Assembly (NCBI GenBank): GCA_905215775.1
Contig: CAJMRM010000041.1
Location: 1-30,780, forward strand
DNA from: an uncultured bacterium
GTDB lineage: Bacteria > Bacillota > Clostridia > Lachnospirales > Lachnospiraceae
Length of the DNA stretch: 30,780 nt
Direction of reading: 5' to 3'
Numbering within the stretch: position 1 is the stretch's first letter; each line of letters starts with the position of its first letter. This document shows positions 22,592 to 30,733 of this stretch, piece by piece. The notes under the pieces were generated by a model. It did no database searches, was not told the DNA's origin, and worked only from the letters and a program-made list of their open reading frames with translations. The translations under genes were made by a program, and so were the position numbers.

Positions 22592-23566
22592 TTACGCGCG
22601 GACCTCATAGCCCAGCTCTTCCAGCATCCGGAGATCCGTGGCGGTGGAGATACCGGAGGTGGTCAGCATGTCGCCGGAGATGGCGGCATTGGCGCCGGAA
22701 AGGAAACAGCTCCGCCCCTTATCGGGAAGGAGTCCCCGTCCTCCGGCCAGGCGGATGAAGGCGTCGGGAAGAAGAAACCGGAATACGGCCACGATCCGGC
22801 GCATCTGATCTCCGGTCAGCGGGGCCAGATGTCCCAAGGGCGTTCCGGGAATGGGGTTCAGCATGTTGACGGGAACTGAGCGGATCCCCAGCTCCCGCAG
22901 CGTGAGCGCCATGTCCACCTGGTCCTCCGGAGTCTCGCCCATGCCCACGATCCCGCCGCTGCACACCGTAAGCCCGGCGGCCTGGGCGGCCCTTATGGCA
23001 GCCAGCTTCTGGTCAAAGGTGTGGGAGGTGCACACATTGGGGAAATTGTTCCGGGAGGTCTCCAGATTGTTGTGGATCCGGATAACACCCGCTTCCTTCA
23101 GTTTTTCGTACTGAGACTGGTCCAGGAGACCGAAGGAGGCACAGACATGGATCCCTGTTTCCTTCCGGATCCTTCGGACAGCCAGGCACATCCGGTCCAC
23201 CTCCGCATCATCTAACCGCTTGCCGGAGGTTACGATGGAAAAACGCAGGACGCCCTGCTGGTGGTTTCTTCCGGCCTCCCGGACGATGGTCTCAGCGTCC
23301 AGCAGAGGATACTCCTCCTGGCAGGATGAATAAAAGGCGGATTGGGCGCAGAATCTGCAGTTTTCCGGGCAGCGGCCGCTTTTTCCGTTGATGATGGTAC
23401 AGAGGTCGAAGCGGTTTTGGCAGAAATGGAGCTGGATCTGGCGGGCGGCGGAGCAGAGCTCCTCCAGGGGTGCCGCATAAAGGGCCAGGGCCTCCTCCCG
23501 GGAGACCAGGCCTCCGTTTAAGACCCGTGTTTTCAATTCCTGGATCATGGTCATAGGTTCAGTCAT
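22592..23566 (-). CDS. bioB: Biotin synthase (radical SAM)
   Basis: The protein has 324 aa. The [4Fe-4S]/SAM motif is C66-x3-C70-x2-C73 (CPENCRFC). Later Cys in HVCASFGLL and TVCSGGIVGMGE and the Arg in FIRLAGGRG correspond to the second-cluster ligands of E. coli BioB. It inserts sulfur into dethiobiotin, the last biotin step. No other bio gene is in the window, so the cell may import dethiobiotin or encode bioD elsewhere. AGGAGG five bases before the ATG supports the start. Two BirA operators cover its promoter. Confidence 0.95.
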   Translation of the reverse strand: MTEPMTMIQELKTRVLNGGLVSREEALALYAAPLEELCSAARQIQLHFCQNRFDLCTIINGKSGRCPENCRFCAQSAFYSSCQEEYPLLDAETIVREAGRNHQQGVLRFSIVTSGKRLDDAEVDRMCLAVRRIRKETGIHVCASFGLLDQSQYEKLKEAGVIRIHNNLETSRNNFPNVCTSHTFDQKLAAIRAAQAAGLTVCSGGIVGMGETPEDQVDMALTLRELGIRSVPVNMLNPIPGTPLGHLAPLTGDQMRRIVAVFRFLLPDAFIRLAGGRGLLPDKGRSCFLSGANAAISGDMLTTSGISTATDLRMLEELGYEVRA

Positions 23567-23580
23567 GGATGCCTCCTAAA

Positions 23581-23607
23581 GTAAACTAAAATTATAATAT
23601 GGTTTAC
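23581..23607. promoter_or_regulatory. BirA biotin-repressor operator, box 1
   Basis: GTAAACTA-N11-TGGTTTAC, an imperfect palindrome equal to GTAAAC-N15-GTTTAC. B. subtilis BirA boxes have the same half-site spacing (GTTAAC-N15-GTTAAC, recalled). It overlaps the bioB -10. Confidence 0.78.
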
Positions 23608-23634
23608 AATATCATAAAAACGGAGAAATGTAAA
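23606..23634 (-). promoter_or_regulatory. Candidate bioB promoter
   Basis: On the minus strand TTTACA (23634-23629), a 17-bp spacer and TATTGT (23611-23606). The -35 lies in BirA box 2 and the -10 touches box 1, so repressor binding would block it. Confidence 0.5.
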
Positions 23635-23656
23635 CTAAAAATAATATATAGTTGAC
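23630..23656. promoter_or_regulatory. BirA biotin-repressor operator, box 2
   Basis: GTAAACTA-N11-TAGTTGAC, the same 8-11-8 architecture as box 1, with one mismatched pair. Box centres are 49 bp apart. It lies between bioB and the divergent acyltransferase gene. Confidence 0.75.
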
Positions 23657-23685
23657 AATAAGAAGGAGAAGAAGGGAAAACTGCC

Positions 23686-23714
23686 TTGACAATCCGGCCG
23701 AAATTCCGCACAAT
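23686..23714 (+). promoter_or_regulatory. Candidate promoter of the acyltransferase gene
   Basis: TTGACA (23686-23691), a 17-bp spacer and CACAAT (23709-23714). The -10 is mediocre. The BirA boxes end 29 bp upstream of its -35, so BirA may not block it. Confidence 0.4.
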
Positions 23715-23778
23715 AGAGGAAGAGAAGGGCCGGGGAAGTGCTTTTCCGGCTCCGGAAAATACGGAAGGATGGATGCAA

Positions 23779-24858
23779 ATGGGAAAGACCATGGGGGAGA
23801 AGGCGTTCCGGGAGCATGTTTCCTGGGTAATGTTTCTGCTCAGTATCCTGGTGATCTGGGCCCACTCCTATAATGCGGAGCTGTTTTCCGGGGGCGTCCC
23901 GGTCACAGAGGGGATCTGGCTGACAGTCCACAGGATCCAGGATTTTCTGTCCACGGCCCTGGGGCTGACGGCAGTGCCGGGATTTTTTATGCTGTCGGCG
24001 TACCTTTTTTTCCGGGGCTTTTCCTGGGAGAAGCTTCCGGCAAAATGGAAGAGCCGGGTCTGCAGCGTGGCGGTCCCCTATCTGGCCTGGAATCTTTTTT
24101 ATTATCTGGGATATGTGCTGGCCACCCGCATCCCGGCAGTCCGCCTGCTCGTTGGAAAGCCGCCGGTGCCCTTTGGCTGGGCGGAGCTTCTGGCGGCGGT
24201 GCTCCATTACCAGTATGCGCCGGTATTCTGGTATCTGTACCAGCTGATGATCTTGGTCCTGCTGTCTCCGGTCCTTTACTGGATCATAAAGAACCGGACC
24301 CGGGGGCTGGTCTTTCTGGCAGCCGTCATGGCGGCAGTCCATTTTCATCTGGATACCATGCATCCCAACACCGACGCACTTCTTTACTATTCCTTTGGGA
24401 TCTTTATGGCTGTCCATGGCCGGGAGCTGGCAGAGGCTTCTTATGGGAAGGGAAGGATCCTGGCAGGGGCGGGGAACCTTTTCCTGGCGGCGGTCTGCTT
24501 TTGGCAGATGGGGAAGCCTGGGGCGGATGTTTTGTGGATCGTCATGTTCCGTTTTTTCCTTCCCATATCCATATGGCTTCTGTTTGACAGCGGCCGGGCG
24601 GGAAAGACCCGGCCGTGGATGCGCCAGAGCCTGTTTTTATACGGGATCCATTTTATTCTGGTGCGTGTTTTTAATAAGGCCGGAGCCCTGGTGCTGGGAC
24701 GCGTGCTGGACGGGACGGCCATGGCGGTCTTAGCTGTGGTCTGGTTCCTCCTTCTTCCAGCGGCGGTGGTGGCGTCTTCTTACGCGGCGGCCCGGATCCT
24801 GGCCCGGTATGTGCCGGCCGTGTGGCGGATCTTTTCCGGAGGGCGGAGCCTGGACTAA
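23779..24858 (+). CDS. Acyltransferase-3 family integral membrane protein
   Basis: The protein has about 359 aa with roughly ten hydrophobic segments. Early FREHVSWVMFLLSILVIWAH gives the family's Arg and His in helix 1. PGFFMLSAYLFF is the typical next segment, and VPYLAWNLFYYLGY follows. The family transfers acetyl or other acyl groups to cell-surface sugars or lipids; the acceptor here is unknown. The frame is open from a TTG at 23686, but that codon is the -35 of a candidate promoter. GGAAGGA (23763-23769) fits ATG 23779 best (23773 and 23791 are alternatives). Divergent from bioB; the TPR gene follows 36 bp later. Confidence 0.82.
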   Translation: MGKTMGEKAFREHVSWVMFLLSILVIWAHSYNAELFSGGVPVTEGIWLTVHRIQDFLSTALGLTAVPGFFMLSAYLFFRGFSWEKLPAKWKSRVCSVAVPYLAWNLFYYLGYVLATRIPAVRLLVGKPPVPFGWAELLAAVLHYQYAPVFWYLYQLMILVLLSPVLYWIIKNRTRGLVFLAAVMAAVHFHLDTMHPNTDALLYYSFGIFMAVHGRELAEASYGKGRILAGAGNLFLAAVCFWQMGKPGADVLWIVMFRFFLPISIWLLFDSGRAGKTRPWMRQSLFLYGIHFILVRVFNKAGALVLGRVLDGTAMAVLAVVWFLLLPAAVVASSYAAARILARYVPAVWRIFSGGRSLD

Positions 24859-24894
24859 GGATCCTTAAAAAATGAAACAGAGAGGAAATGACAG

Positions 24895-25746
24895 ATGATA
24901 CTGGAAAAAGAAGACTGGGAGGAGCCGGAGTGCTGCTTCCGGCCACATACGGCAGCCGCAGAGGCGATGCATACAGGGAGCGCGGACGGGGGTCCCTCGG
25001 TCCGGGATGTGATCCAGGGCTTTGACCGGCTCCTGGACCGGGATGCCAAACAGGAGGCGGCCCTGTATCTGGAGGACTGGCTGGCCCGGTATGAGGAAGC
25101 CGGGGACTGGGCGTCCCAGATCACGATCTTAAATGAAATGATGGGCTTTTACCGCAATTCCGGAGAGAGGGAAAAGGGCCTTGCGGCGGTGGAAAAGGGA
25201 CTGGCCCTGGTGGGAGAGCACGGGCTTTCCCAGACTGTCACTGGCGGAACCACCTGTCTCAATGCCGCCACCACCATGAAGGCCTTTGGAAAGGCGGCGG
25301 AGGCCATGCCTTATTACGACCAGGCCTTTCGGGCCTATGGCGGGAGCCTGCCGCCGGGAGACTACCGGTTCGGGGGCCTGTTCAACAACATGGCCCTGGC
25401 CTGGGAGGATCTGGGAGAGTATAAAAAGGCGGAGGCATATTATAAGAAAGCCATGGATATCATGGAGGCGCTGCAGCCGGGAAGTCTCCTGGAGCTCGCT
25501 GTCACCTGGGTGAATCTGGCGGTGCTGTACGAAAAGGCAGGCCGGGACGGAGAAATTGACAGATGTCTGGAAACGGCAGTGGAGATCTTCCGCTCCGGAG
25601 AGGTTCCCAGAGACGGGTATTATGCGTTTAATTGCCGGAAATGCGCGGAAACATTCGGACATTTCGGATATTTCAGAATAAAGAGGGAACTTACCGAAAC
25701 GGCAGACCGGATCTACCGGGCAGCTGGAGAGGAGCCGGGGAGATGA
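24895..25746 (+). CDS. Tetratricopeptide repeat protein
   Basis: The protein has 283 aa, predicted cytosolic. At least four or five helix pairs are visible from about residue 55. Clear TPR units are at about 160-190 (LFNNMALAWEDLGEYKKAEA) and 202-233 (VTWVNLAVLYEKAGRDGEID). GAGAGG nine bases before the ATG supports the start. Its stop overlaps the DUF4037 gene by ATGA, so the two are translated together and probably act as partners: a TPR scaffold with a nucleotidyltransferase-like protein. Function unknown. Confidence 0.85.
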   Translation: MILEKEDWEEPECCFRPHTAAAEAMHTGSADGGPSVRDVIQGFDRLLDRDAKQEAALYLEDWLARYEEAGDWASQITILNEMMGFYRNSGEREKGLAAVEKGLALVGEHGLSQTVTGGTTCLNAATTMKAFGKAAEAMPYYDQAFRAYGGSLPPGDYRFGGLFNNMALAWEDLGEYKKAEAYYKKAMDIMEALQPGSLLELAVTWVNLAVLYEKAGRDGEIDRCLETAVEIFRSGEVPRDGYYAFNCRKCAETFGHFGYFRIKRELTETADRIYRAAGEEPGR

Positions 25747-26885
25747 CCGATGGAAAGAGCAGTGGCAGAGCGGCAGATATGGAGCCTGTAAGGGGAAGTA
25801 AAGACATAGGAAACGCCATCAGGGGTCTGGAGCTTTCAGAAAGGTTTTTTGGCGAATACGGCCTGCCCATGCTCCAGGAGCAGTTTCCCCAGTATATGGA
25901 TGTGATCGCCGCGGGAGTGGCCGGAGAGGGCTCTGACTGCTTTGGCTTTGACGATGCCATATCCCGGGACCATGATTTTGAGGCCGGCTTCTGTCTCTGG
26001 ATCCCGGACCGGCTGGAGCATGAGCTGGAATTTAAGCTGTCCCGGGCTTATGGGAAGCTGCCGGAGGAGTATCTGGGAGTGCGGCGGGAAAAACAGAGCC
26101 TGCTTGGCGGCGGACGCCGGGGCGTTTTGCTCACCGGAGAATTTTACCGCCGGTTCACAGGAAGGCCGGGAGCGCCGGAATCCCTGATGGAATGGCTGTA
26201 TACGCCGGAGCACAGCCTGGCCTGCGCCGTCAATGGAAAAGTGTTTTACGACGGATGCGGGGAGTTTTCTGCCGTGCGCCGGGAGCTGGAGGCCGGATAC
26301 CCGGAGGACGTGCGCCTGAAGAAAATGGCCGCCCGGGCCGTCCTTATGGCCCAGTCGGGACAGTATAATTATTCCCGGTGTCTGAGACGGGGGGAATACG
26401 GAGCCGCCGCCATGGCCCTACACGAATTTGTTTCGGCAGGGCTTTCCATGATCTTTCTTCTGAACCGCAGGTACATGCCGTATTACAAATGGTCGTTCCG
26501 GGCCGCCAGGGAGCTGCCGGTGCTCCGTGAGGCTGCCGGGGAGCTGGAGCGGCTGCTGACAGGGGGAACAGCGGTGCCGGGGGATGCGGCTGGTGTTTAT
26601 GAGCCAGGGAATACGAAACCGGGGGACAGGAGTGGCGTCTGCGGATCAGCAGGGAAGGAAGCAGAGGACGCAGCGGGATCCTGCGGATCAGCAAAGAAGC
26701 GGCTGGCTGGCGGCCCGGCCCGGACAGAGGAGCGGATCGAAATGGTCTGCCGGGCTGTGGTACAGGAGCTGAAGCGCCAGGGCTTAACCGGCGGGGACTG
26801 GGATTATCTGGAGCCCCACGCCATGGAGCTGACGGAGCGGATCCGGGACGGAGAGGTTCGGAACCTTCATGTGATGGAGGGGTAG
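25743..26885 (+). CDS. DUF4037 protein (nucleotidyltransferase-like)
   Basis: The protein has 380 aa. Residues 61-80 (GEGSDCFGFDDAISRDHDFE) carry the Gly-Ser plus paired-acidic pattern of a nucleotidyltransferase fold (G63-S64, D70/D71, D76, D78), as in DUF4037. A helical domain follows (about 170-270, including QYNYSRCLRRGEYGAAAMAL). A low-complexity linker at about 272-325 (Gly/Ala/Ser/Lys) separates it from a last helical block. The acceptor and nucleotide are unknown. The ATG at 25743 overlaps the TPR stop; the longer frame from 25632 lies inside the TPR gene. No toxin or antitoxin similarity is claimed. Confidence 0.8.
   Translation: MTDGKSSGRAADMEPVRGSKDIGNAIRGLELSERFFGEYGLPMLQEQFPQYMDVIAAGVAGEGSDCFGFDDAISRDHDFEAGFCLWIPDRLEHELEFKLSRAYGKLPEEYLGVRREKQSLLGGGRRGVLLTGEFYRRFTGRPGAPESLMEWLYTPEHSLACAVNGKVFYDGCGEFSAVRRELEAGYPEDVRLKKMAARAVLMAQSGQYNYSRCLRRGEYGAAAMALHEFVSAGLSMIFLLNRRYMPYYKWSFRAARELPVLREAAGELERLLTGGTAVPGDAAGVYEPGNTKPGDRSGVCGSAGKEAEDAAGSCGSAKKRLAGGPARTEERIEMVCRAVVQELKRQGLTGGDWDYLEPHAMELTERIRDGEVRNLHVMEG
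26639..26693 (+). repeat. Direct repeat in the DUF4037 linker
   Basis: CTGCGGATCAGCA occurs at 26639-26651 and 26681-26693, 42 bp (14 codons) apart. It encodes the repeated CGSA segment of the linker and indicates in-frame expansion. Confidence 0.7.
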
Positions 26886-27004
26886 GGCCCATAAAATACC
26901 AGCAATATTTTTCCAACAGGCCTCTGTGCTCGGCCCGCGGGGCAGACCGCTCCGGCGAAGCGGATCTTCCGGGTACAGACGTCCGATTTTCAGCGAAAAA
27001 ACAC

Positions 27005-27033
27005 TTGCGCTTAAAAATAAACTATGCTATACT
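27005..27033 (+). promoter_or_regulatory. Promoter of rpmE
   Basis: TTGCGC (27005-27010), a 17-bp spacer and TATACT (27028-27033). The start is expected near 27040. The gap 26886-27004 before it has no gene. Confidence 0.75.
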
Positions 27034-27039
27034 TATTTA

Positions 27040-27113
27040 GCTGTTCTAAGGGAACAGGTATATAAATAAACGTGACTGTCAGTCATGTACCAAAAAATAA
27101 AGAGGTGAAAATC
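27040..27113 (+). ncRNA. Probable L31 mRNA leader
   Basis: A short leader between the rpmE promoter and start. It begins with the hairpin CTGTTC (27041-27046) / GAACAG (27052-27057) with loop TAAGG. Firmicute rpmE leaders that bind L31 for autoregulation are known; the match here is by position and hairpin only. An in-frame GTG at 27072 is inside it and is not the start. Confidence 0.5.
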
Positions 27114-27323
27114 ATGAAAGAGGGAATCCACCCAAATTACTATCAGGCCAAGGTCGTTTGCAACTGCGGTAATGAATTTGTAACTGGTTCTACCAAGAAA
27201 GACATTCACGTAGAAATCTGTTCCAAATGCCATTCATTCTATACCGGTCAGCAGAAGGCTGCTTCCGCTCGCGGACGTATCGAGATGTTCAACCGTAAGT
27301 ATGGTGTGAAAGCAGACAAATAA
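27114..27323 (+). CDS. rpmE: Ribosomal protein L31 (zinc-binding type)
   Basis: The protein has 69 aa, beginning MKEGIHPNYY, typical of L31. Four Cys (C16, C18, C36, C39) mark the zinc-binding C+ form, which zinc-replete cells use. AGAGGTGA five bases before the ATG supports the start. It is the first gene of the block rpmE - DUF1385 - prmC - prfA, an arrangement frequent in Clostridia. A terminator follows it. Confidence 0.97.
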   Translation: MKEGIHPNYYQAKVVCNCGNEFVTGSTKKDIHVEICSKCHSFYTGQQKAASARGRIEMFNRKYGVKADK

Positions 27324-27336
27324 GGTTTGATAAAGC

Positions 27337-27378
27337 AGGGTTGAGCTTTTGGATATTTCTGAAAACTCAGCCCTTTTT
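27337..27378 (+). terminator. Terminator after rpmE
   Basis: AGGGTTGAG (27337-27345) pairs with CTCAGCCCT (27366-27374), with an upper TTTT/AAAA stem, then TTTTT. The following 199 bases to the DUF1385 start hold no gene; they contain GC-rich inverted segments (GCCCGGTCTCC-like) but no clear promoter. Confidence 0.85.
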
Positions 27379-27577
27379 GTTTACGCGGACAACGAGCCAA
27401 AGTCCGTGCCTGCACGGAATCTTGGCGGCTGCCGCGATCACCATGAAAAACCCGCGCAGCGTGTTTTTTATGGTTTACCCGGAGACCGGGCGGGGCAGGA
27501 ATGCTCCTGGCAGGCCCCGGAGGCAGACGGGCCGGAGACGCGCGTCTGCGGGATCTTACAGACATGGAGGTTTAAAA

Positions 27578-28555
27578 TTGAAATATTCCGGTATCGGGGG
27601 ACAGGCAGTCTTAGAGGGGATCATGATGAAAAACAAGGATACCTATGCCACCGCCGTCAGAAAGCCTGACGGGGAGATCGTGATCCAGAAAGACACATAT
27701 GTGAGTATGACGGAAAAAGTGAAATTCTTTTCCCTTCCGTTTGTACGCGGGATTTTCAGCTTTGCGGATTCAATGATCCTGGGGATGAAGACCCTCACCT
27801 GGTCGGCCAGCTTTTTCGAGGACGATGAAGAGGACGAGGCTCCGGGAAGATTTGAAAGCTTCCTGATCGATAAATTCGGAGAAAAAATGGAAAGCGTCGT
27901 CATGACGGCGGTGATGATCTTTTCCGTGTTCATGGCCATTGGGATCTTTATGGTGCTCCCGCTTCTGATCGCCGGCTTCTTCCGCCGGTTCATCCAGTCG
28001 GAAACAGTCATGGCAGTACTGGAGGGCGTGATCCGTATTGGGATCTTTATCGCCTATATTAAGATCATTTCCAGGATGGACGACATCCGCCGCACGTTCA
28101 TGTACCACGGCTCCGAGCACAAATGCATCAACTGCCTGGAGAACGGGCTGGTATTAAATGTGGAAAACGTCCGGAGGAGCTCCAAGGAGCACAAGCGCTG
28201 CGGCACCAGCTTCCTTCTGATCGTTATGGTCATCAGCATCCTGTTCTTTATGGTGGTCCGGGTGGACACCATATGGCTCCGGATCGTCAGCCGGATCGTA
28301 CTGATCCCGGTGATCGCGGGTGTGTCTTATGAGGTGCTGCGGCTGGCAGGCACCAGCAATTCAAAGATCATGGACATCATAAGCCGTCCGGGCATGTGGA
28401 TGCAGGGGTTGACCACCAAGGAGCCGGACGATTCCATGATCCAGGTGGCCATCGCCGCTGTGGAGGAAGTGTTCGACTGGAAGAAATATCTGGAGGAGAA
28501 CTTTCCGGAAACGTATCCGGCCGGATATTTTGAAGATCAGGAGAAAACGGCATGA
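27578..28555 (+). CDS. DUF1385 (YqhQ-like) membrane protein
   Basis: The protein has 325 aa. It opens with YSGIGGQAVLEGIMMK, the DUF1385 start motif, and has YHGSEHKCINCLENG followed by RCGTSFLL, the family's His/Cys core, which suggests metal binding. About four to five hydrophobic segments are present (residues about 113-135, 145-165, 213-233, 240-260). The TTG at 27578 has GGAGG seven bases upstream and gives the usual family N-terminus; the frame is open further up but without family similarity. It overlaps prmC by ATGA. Role unknown. Confidence 0.88.
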   Translation: MKYSGIGGQAVLEGIMMKNKDTYATAVRKPDGEIVIQKDTYVSMTEKVKFFSLPFVRGIFSFADSMILGMKTLTWSASFFEDDEEDEAPGRFESFLIDKFGEKMESVVMTAVMIFSVFMAIGIFMVLPLLIAGFFRRFIQSETVMAVLEGVIRIGIFIAYIKIISRMDDIRRTFMYHGSEHKCINCLENGLVLNVENVRRSSKEHKRCGTSFLLIVMVISILFFMVVRVDTIWLRIVSRIVLIPVIAGVSYEVLRLAGTSNSKIMDIISRPGMWMQGLTTKEPDDSMIQVAIAAVEEVFDWKKYLEENFPETYPAGYFEDQEKTA

Positions 28556-29481
28556 CCTGGGGGGAGCTGTTAAAACAGGGCCAGGAGCGTTTAAAGAAGG
28601 CCGGGATTCAGGAGTATGAGCTGGACGCCTGGTATCTGTTTGAACGGGCATTTTCCATGAGCCGGGCCAGGTATTTCCTGGACGCCAAGGAGGAGGCGGC
28701 TCCGGGGGAGGAGGCGCTTAAGGCCTATGAGAACGGGCTGGAGCGCCGGTCTGCCCGGATTCCCCTTCAGCATATCCTGGGCACCCAGGAATTTATGGGC
28801 ATGGAGTTTTTTGTCAATGCCCATGTGCTGATCCCCAGGCAGGATACGGAGACACTGGTGGAAACTGTGTTAAATGAGCAGAAAAACAGAAATATTTCTG
28901 TGCTGGATATGTGCACCGGCTCGGGCTGCATTGCCGTCAGCTTAAAGGCCCTGGGCGGGTATGCCCGGGTGGCGGCGGCGGACATTTCTCCAGAGGCCCT
29001 GGAGACGGCGGAAAAAAACGCCGGAACGCTTCTGGGAGCGGATACGGCCGGAGCGGCGGAGTCTGCCAAGATGGAAAACGGAGCACCGGGAGAGAGGCCG
29101 CATCCAGTGGAGCTTCGCCGGAGCGATATGTTTTCGGCCTTTGAGCCGGGAAGGGACACGTTTGACGTGATCGTTTCCAATCCGCCCTATATCCCCAGTG
29201 AGGTGATCCGGGGGCTGGAGCCGGAGGTGCGTGACCATGAGCCTCTGGGAGCCTTAGACGGGAAAGAGGACGGCCTTTATTTTTACAGGATCCTGGCGGA
29301 GCAGTGCGGGGATTTCTTAAACCAGGGCGGTTCCGTTTATTTTGAGACGGGTCACGACCAGGGGGCGGCGGTGAAGACGCTTTTAGAGTCCCATGGATTT
29401 CAGGATACAAAGGTGATAAAGGATCTGGCGGGCATGGACCGGGTAGTGCGCGGAACATGGTCGGGGAAGATCCGGAAGTAA
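28552..29481 (+). CDS. prmC: Release factor glutamine methyltransferase PrmC
   Basis: The protein has 309 aa. An N-terminal helical domain is followed by the SAM-dependent fold: motif I DMCTGSGC (119-126), IPRQDTE (94-100) and the catalytic NPPY (210-213). It methylates the Gln of the GGQ motif in release factors, which are encoded by prfA directly downstream. A non-conserved insertion of about 25 residues (about 162-187, Gly/Ala/Glu-rich) lies before the substrate-binding part. ATG overlaps the DUF1385 stop. prfA starts 15 bp after its end. Confidence 0.95.
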   Translation: MTWGELLKQGQERLKKAGIQEYELDAWYLFERAFSMSRARYFLDAKEEAAPGEEALKAYENGLERRSARIPLQHILGTQEFMGMEFFVNAHVLIPRQDTETLVETVLNEQKNRNISVLDMCTGSGCIAVSLKALGGYARVAAADISPEALETAEKNAGTLLGADTAGAAESAKMENGAPGERPHPVELRRSDMFSAFEPGRDTFDVIVSNPPYIPSEVIRGLEPEVRDHEPLGALDGKEDGLYFYRILAEQCGDFLNQGGSVYFETGHDQGAAVKTLLESHGFQDTKVIKDLAGMDRVVRGTWSGKIRK

Positions 29482-29496
29482 AGAAGGAGGTTTCCT

Positions 29497-30570
29497 ATGT
29501 TCGACCGTTTGGAAGACATTGTTAAGCATTACGAAGAGCTGATGTTTGAGTTAAACAATCCGTCCGTGGCAGAGGATCAGAAACGATTCCGGAAGCTGAT
29601 GAAGGAACAGTCGGATCTGACGCCGCTGGTGGAGACATATAAGGAATATAAGCAGGCAAAGCAGGACATGGAGGACAGCCTGGCCCTTCTGGAGGAAGAG
29701 AGCGACGAGGAAATGCGGGAGATGGCCAAGGAAGAGCTTTCCGACGCGAAAAAAAGGATCGAGGAGCTGGAGCAGCAGCTTAAGATCCTTCTGCTTCCCA
29801 AGGACCCCAACGATGATAAGAACGTAATCGTGGAGATCCGCGCAGGCGCAGGCGGAGACGAGGCGGCCCTGTTCGCTTCCGAGCTGTACCGGATGTACGT
29901 CCATTACGCAGAGCGCCAGCGGTGGAAGGTGGAGCTGATCAACGTCAGCGAGAGCGGCATCGGCGGCATGAAGGAAGTGGAATTCATGATCACCGGCCAG
30001 GGCGCATATTCCAAGTTGAAATACGAAAGCGGCGTACACCGGGTACAGCGTGTGCCGGAGACTGAGTCCGGCGGCCGGATCCATACGTCTACGGCCACTG
30101 TGGCGATCATGCCGGAGGCCGAGGAGTTTGACGTGGTCATCGACGAAAAGGATATCCGCATCGACGTGATGCGTGCCTCCGGAAACGGTGGCCAGTGCGT
30201 AAACACCACCGACTCTGCGGTGCGTCTGACCCATATTCCCACGGGGATCGTAATTTACAGCCAGACGGAGAAATCTCAGTTGCAGAACAAGGATAAGGCG
30301 TTCCGCCTGCTGCGTTCCAAGCTGTATGACATGGAGCTGGAGCGCCGCCAGAATGAGGAGGCCGAGGCACGCCGCAGCCAGATCGGCACCGGCGACCGGT
30401 CCGAAAAGATCCGCACCTACAACTTCCCCCAGGGACGTGTGACAGAGCACCGGATCAAGCTGACCCTTTATAAGATCGACTCCATCATGGACGGCGATCT
30501 CCAGGAGCTCATCGACAGCCTGATCGCCGCAGACCAGGCGGCCAAGTTAGCTAAAATGAACGAGACGTAA
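29497..30570 (+). CDS. prfA: Peptide chain release factor 1
   Basis: The protein has 357 aa, full length. The PxT-type stop-codon recognition segment is PET (in RVQRVPETESGGRIH). The GGQ loop reads SGNGGQCVNTTDSAVRLTH, with Cys where many bacteria have His. RF1 recognises UAA and UAG and releases the finished chain at the ribosome. AAGGAGG lies before the ATG. The substrate of the neighbouring PrmC is the Gln of this loop. A strong terminator follows at 30624. Confidence 0.97.
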   Translation: MFDRLEDIVKHYEELMFELNNPSVAEDQKRFRKLMKEQSDLTPLVETYKEYKQAKQDMEDSLALLEEESDEEMREMAKEELSDAKKRIEELEQQLKILLLPKDPNDDKNVIVEIRAGAGGDEAALFASELYRMYVHYAERQRWKVELINVSESGIGGMKEVEFMITGQGAYSKLKYESGVHRVQRVPETESGGRIHTSTATVAIMPEAEEFDVVIDEKDIRIDVMRASGNGGQCVNTTDSAVRLTHIPTGIVIYSQTEKSQLQNKDKAFRLLRSKLYDMELERRQNEEAEARRSQIGTGDRSEKIRTYNFPQGRVTEHRIKLTLYKIDSIMDGDLQELIDSLIAADQAAKLAKMNET

Positions 30571-30623
30571 GCCGCTGTATGCCGGTCGGACCATAAAGGC
30601 GCTGGAATAGAAAAATGATCTGT

Positions 30624-30669
30624 AAAAAAGGACGGGCTGCGCCGGATGGCGGATCCTGTCCTTTTTTTC
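30624..30669 (+). terminator. Terminator of the prmC-prfA unit
   Basis: AAAAAAGGAC (30624-30633) pairs with GTCCTTTTTT (about 30658-30667), with an inner GGG...TCC-type stem, followed by further T. It may act in both directions. Confidence 0.88.
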
Positions 30670-30733
30670 AGGCCAGGAGACTGGCACAGAGGAAAAGCAG
30701 CAAAAGACCACGAAGGAGAACGCAGGAGGAACT

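Noticed and set aside
29551..30450. 299-aa minus-strand frame inside prfA
   Set aside because: Antisense shadow of a GC-rich coding gene; no ribosome site or family features.
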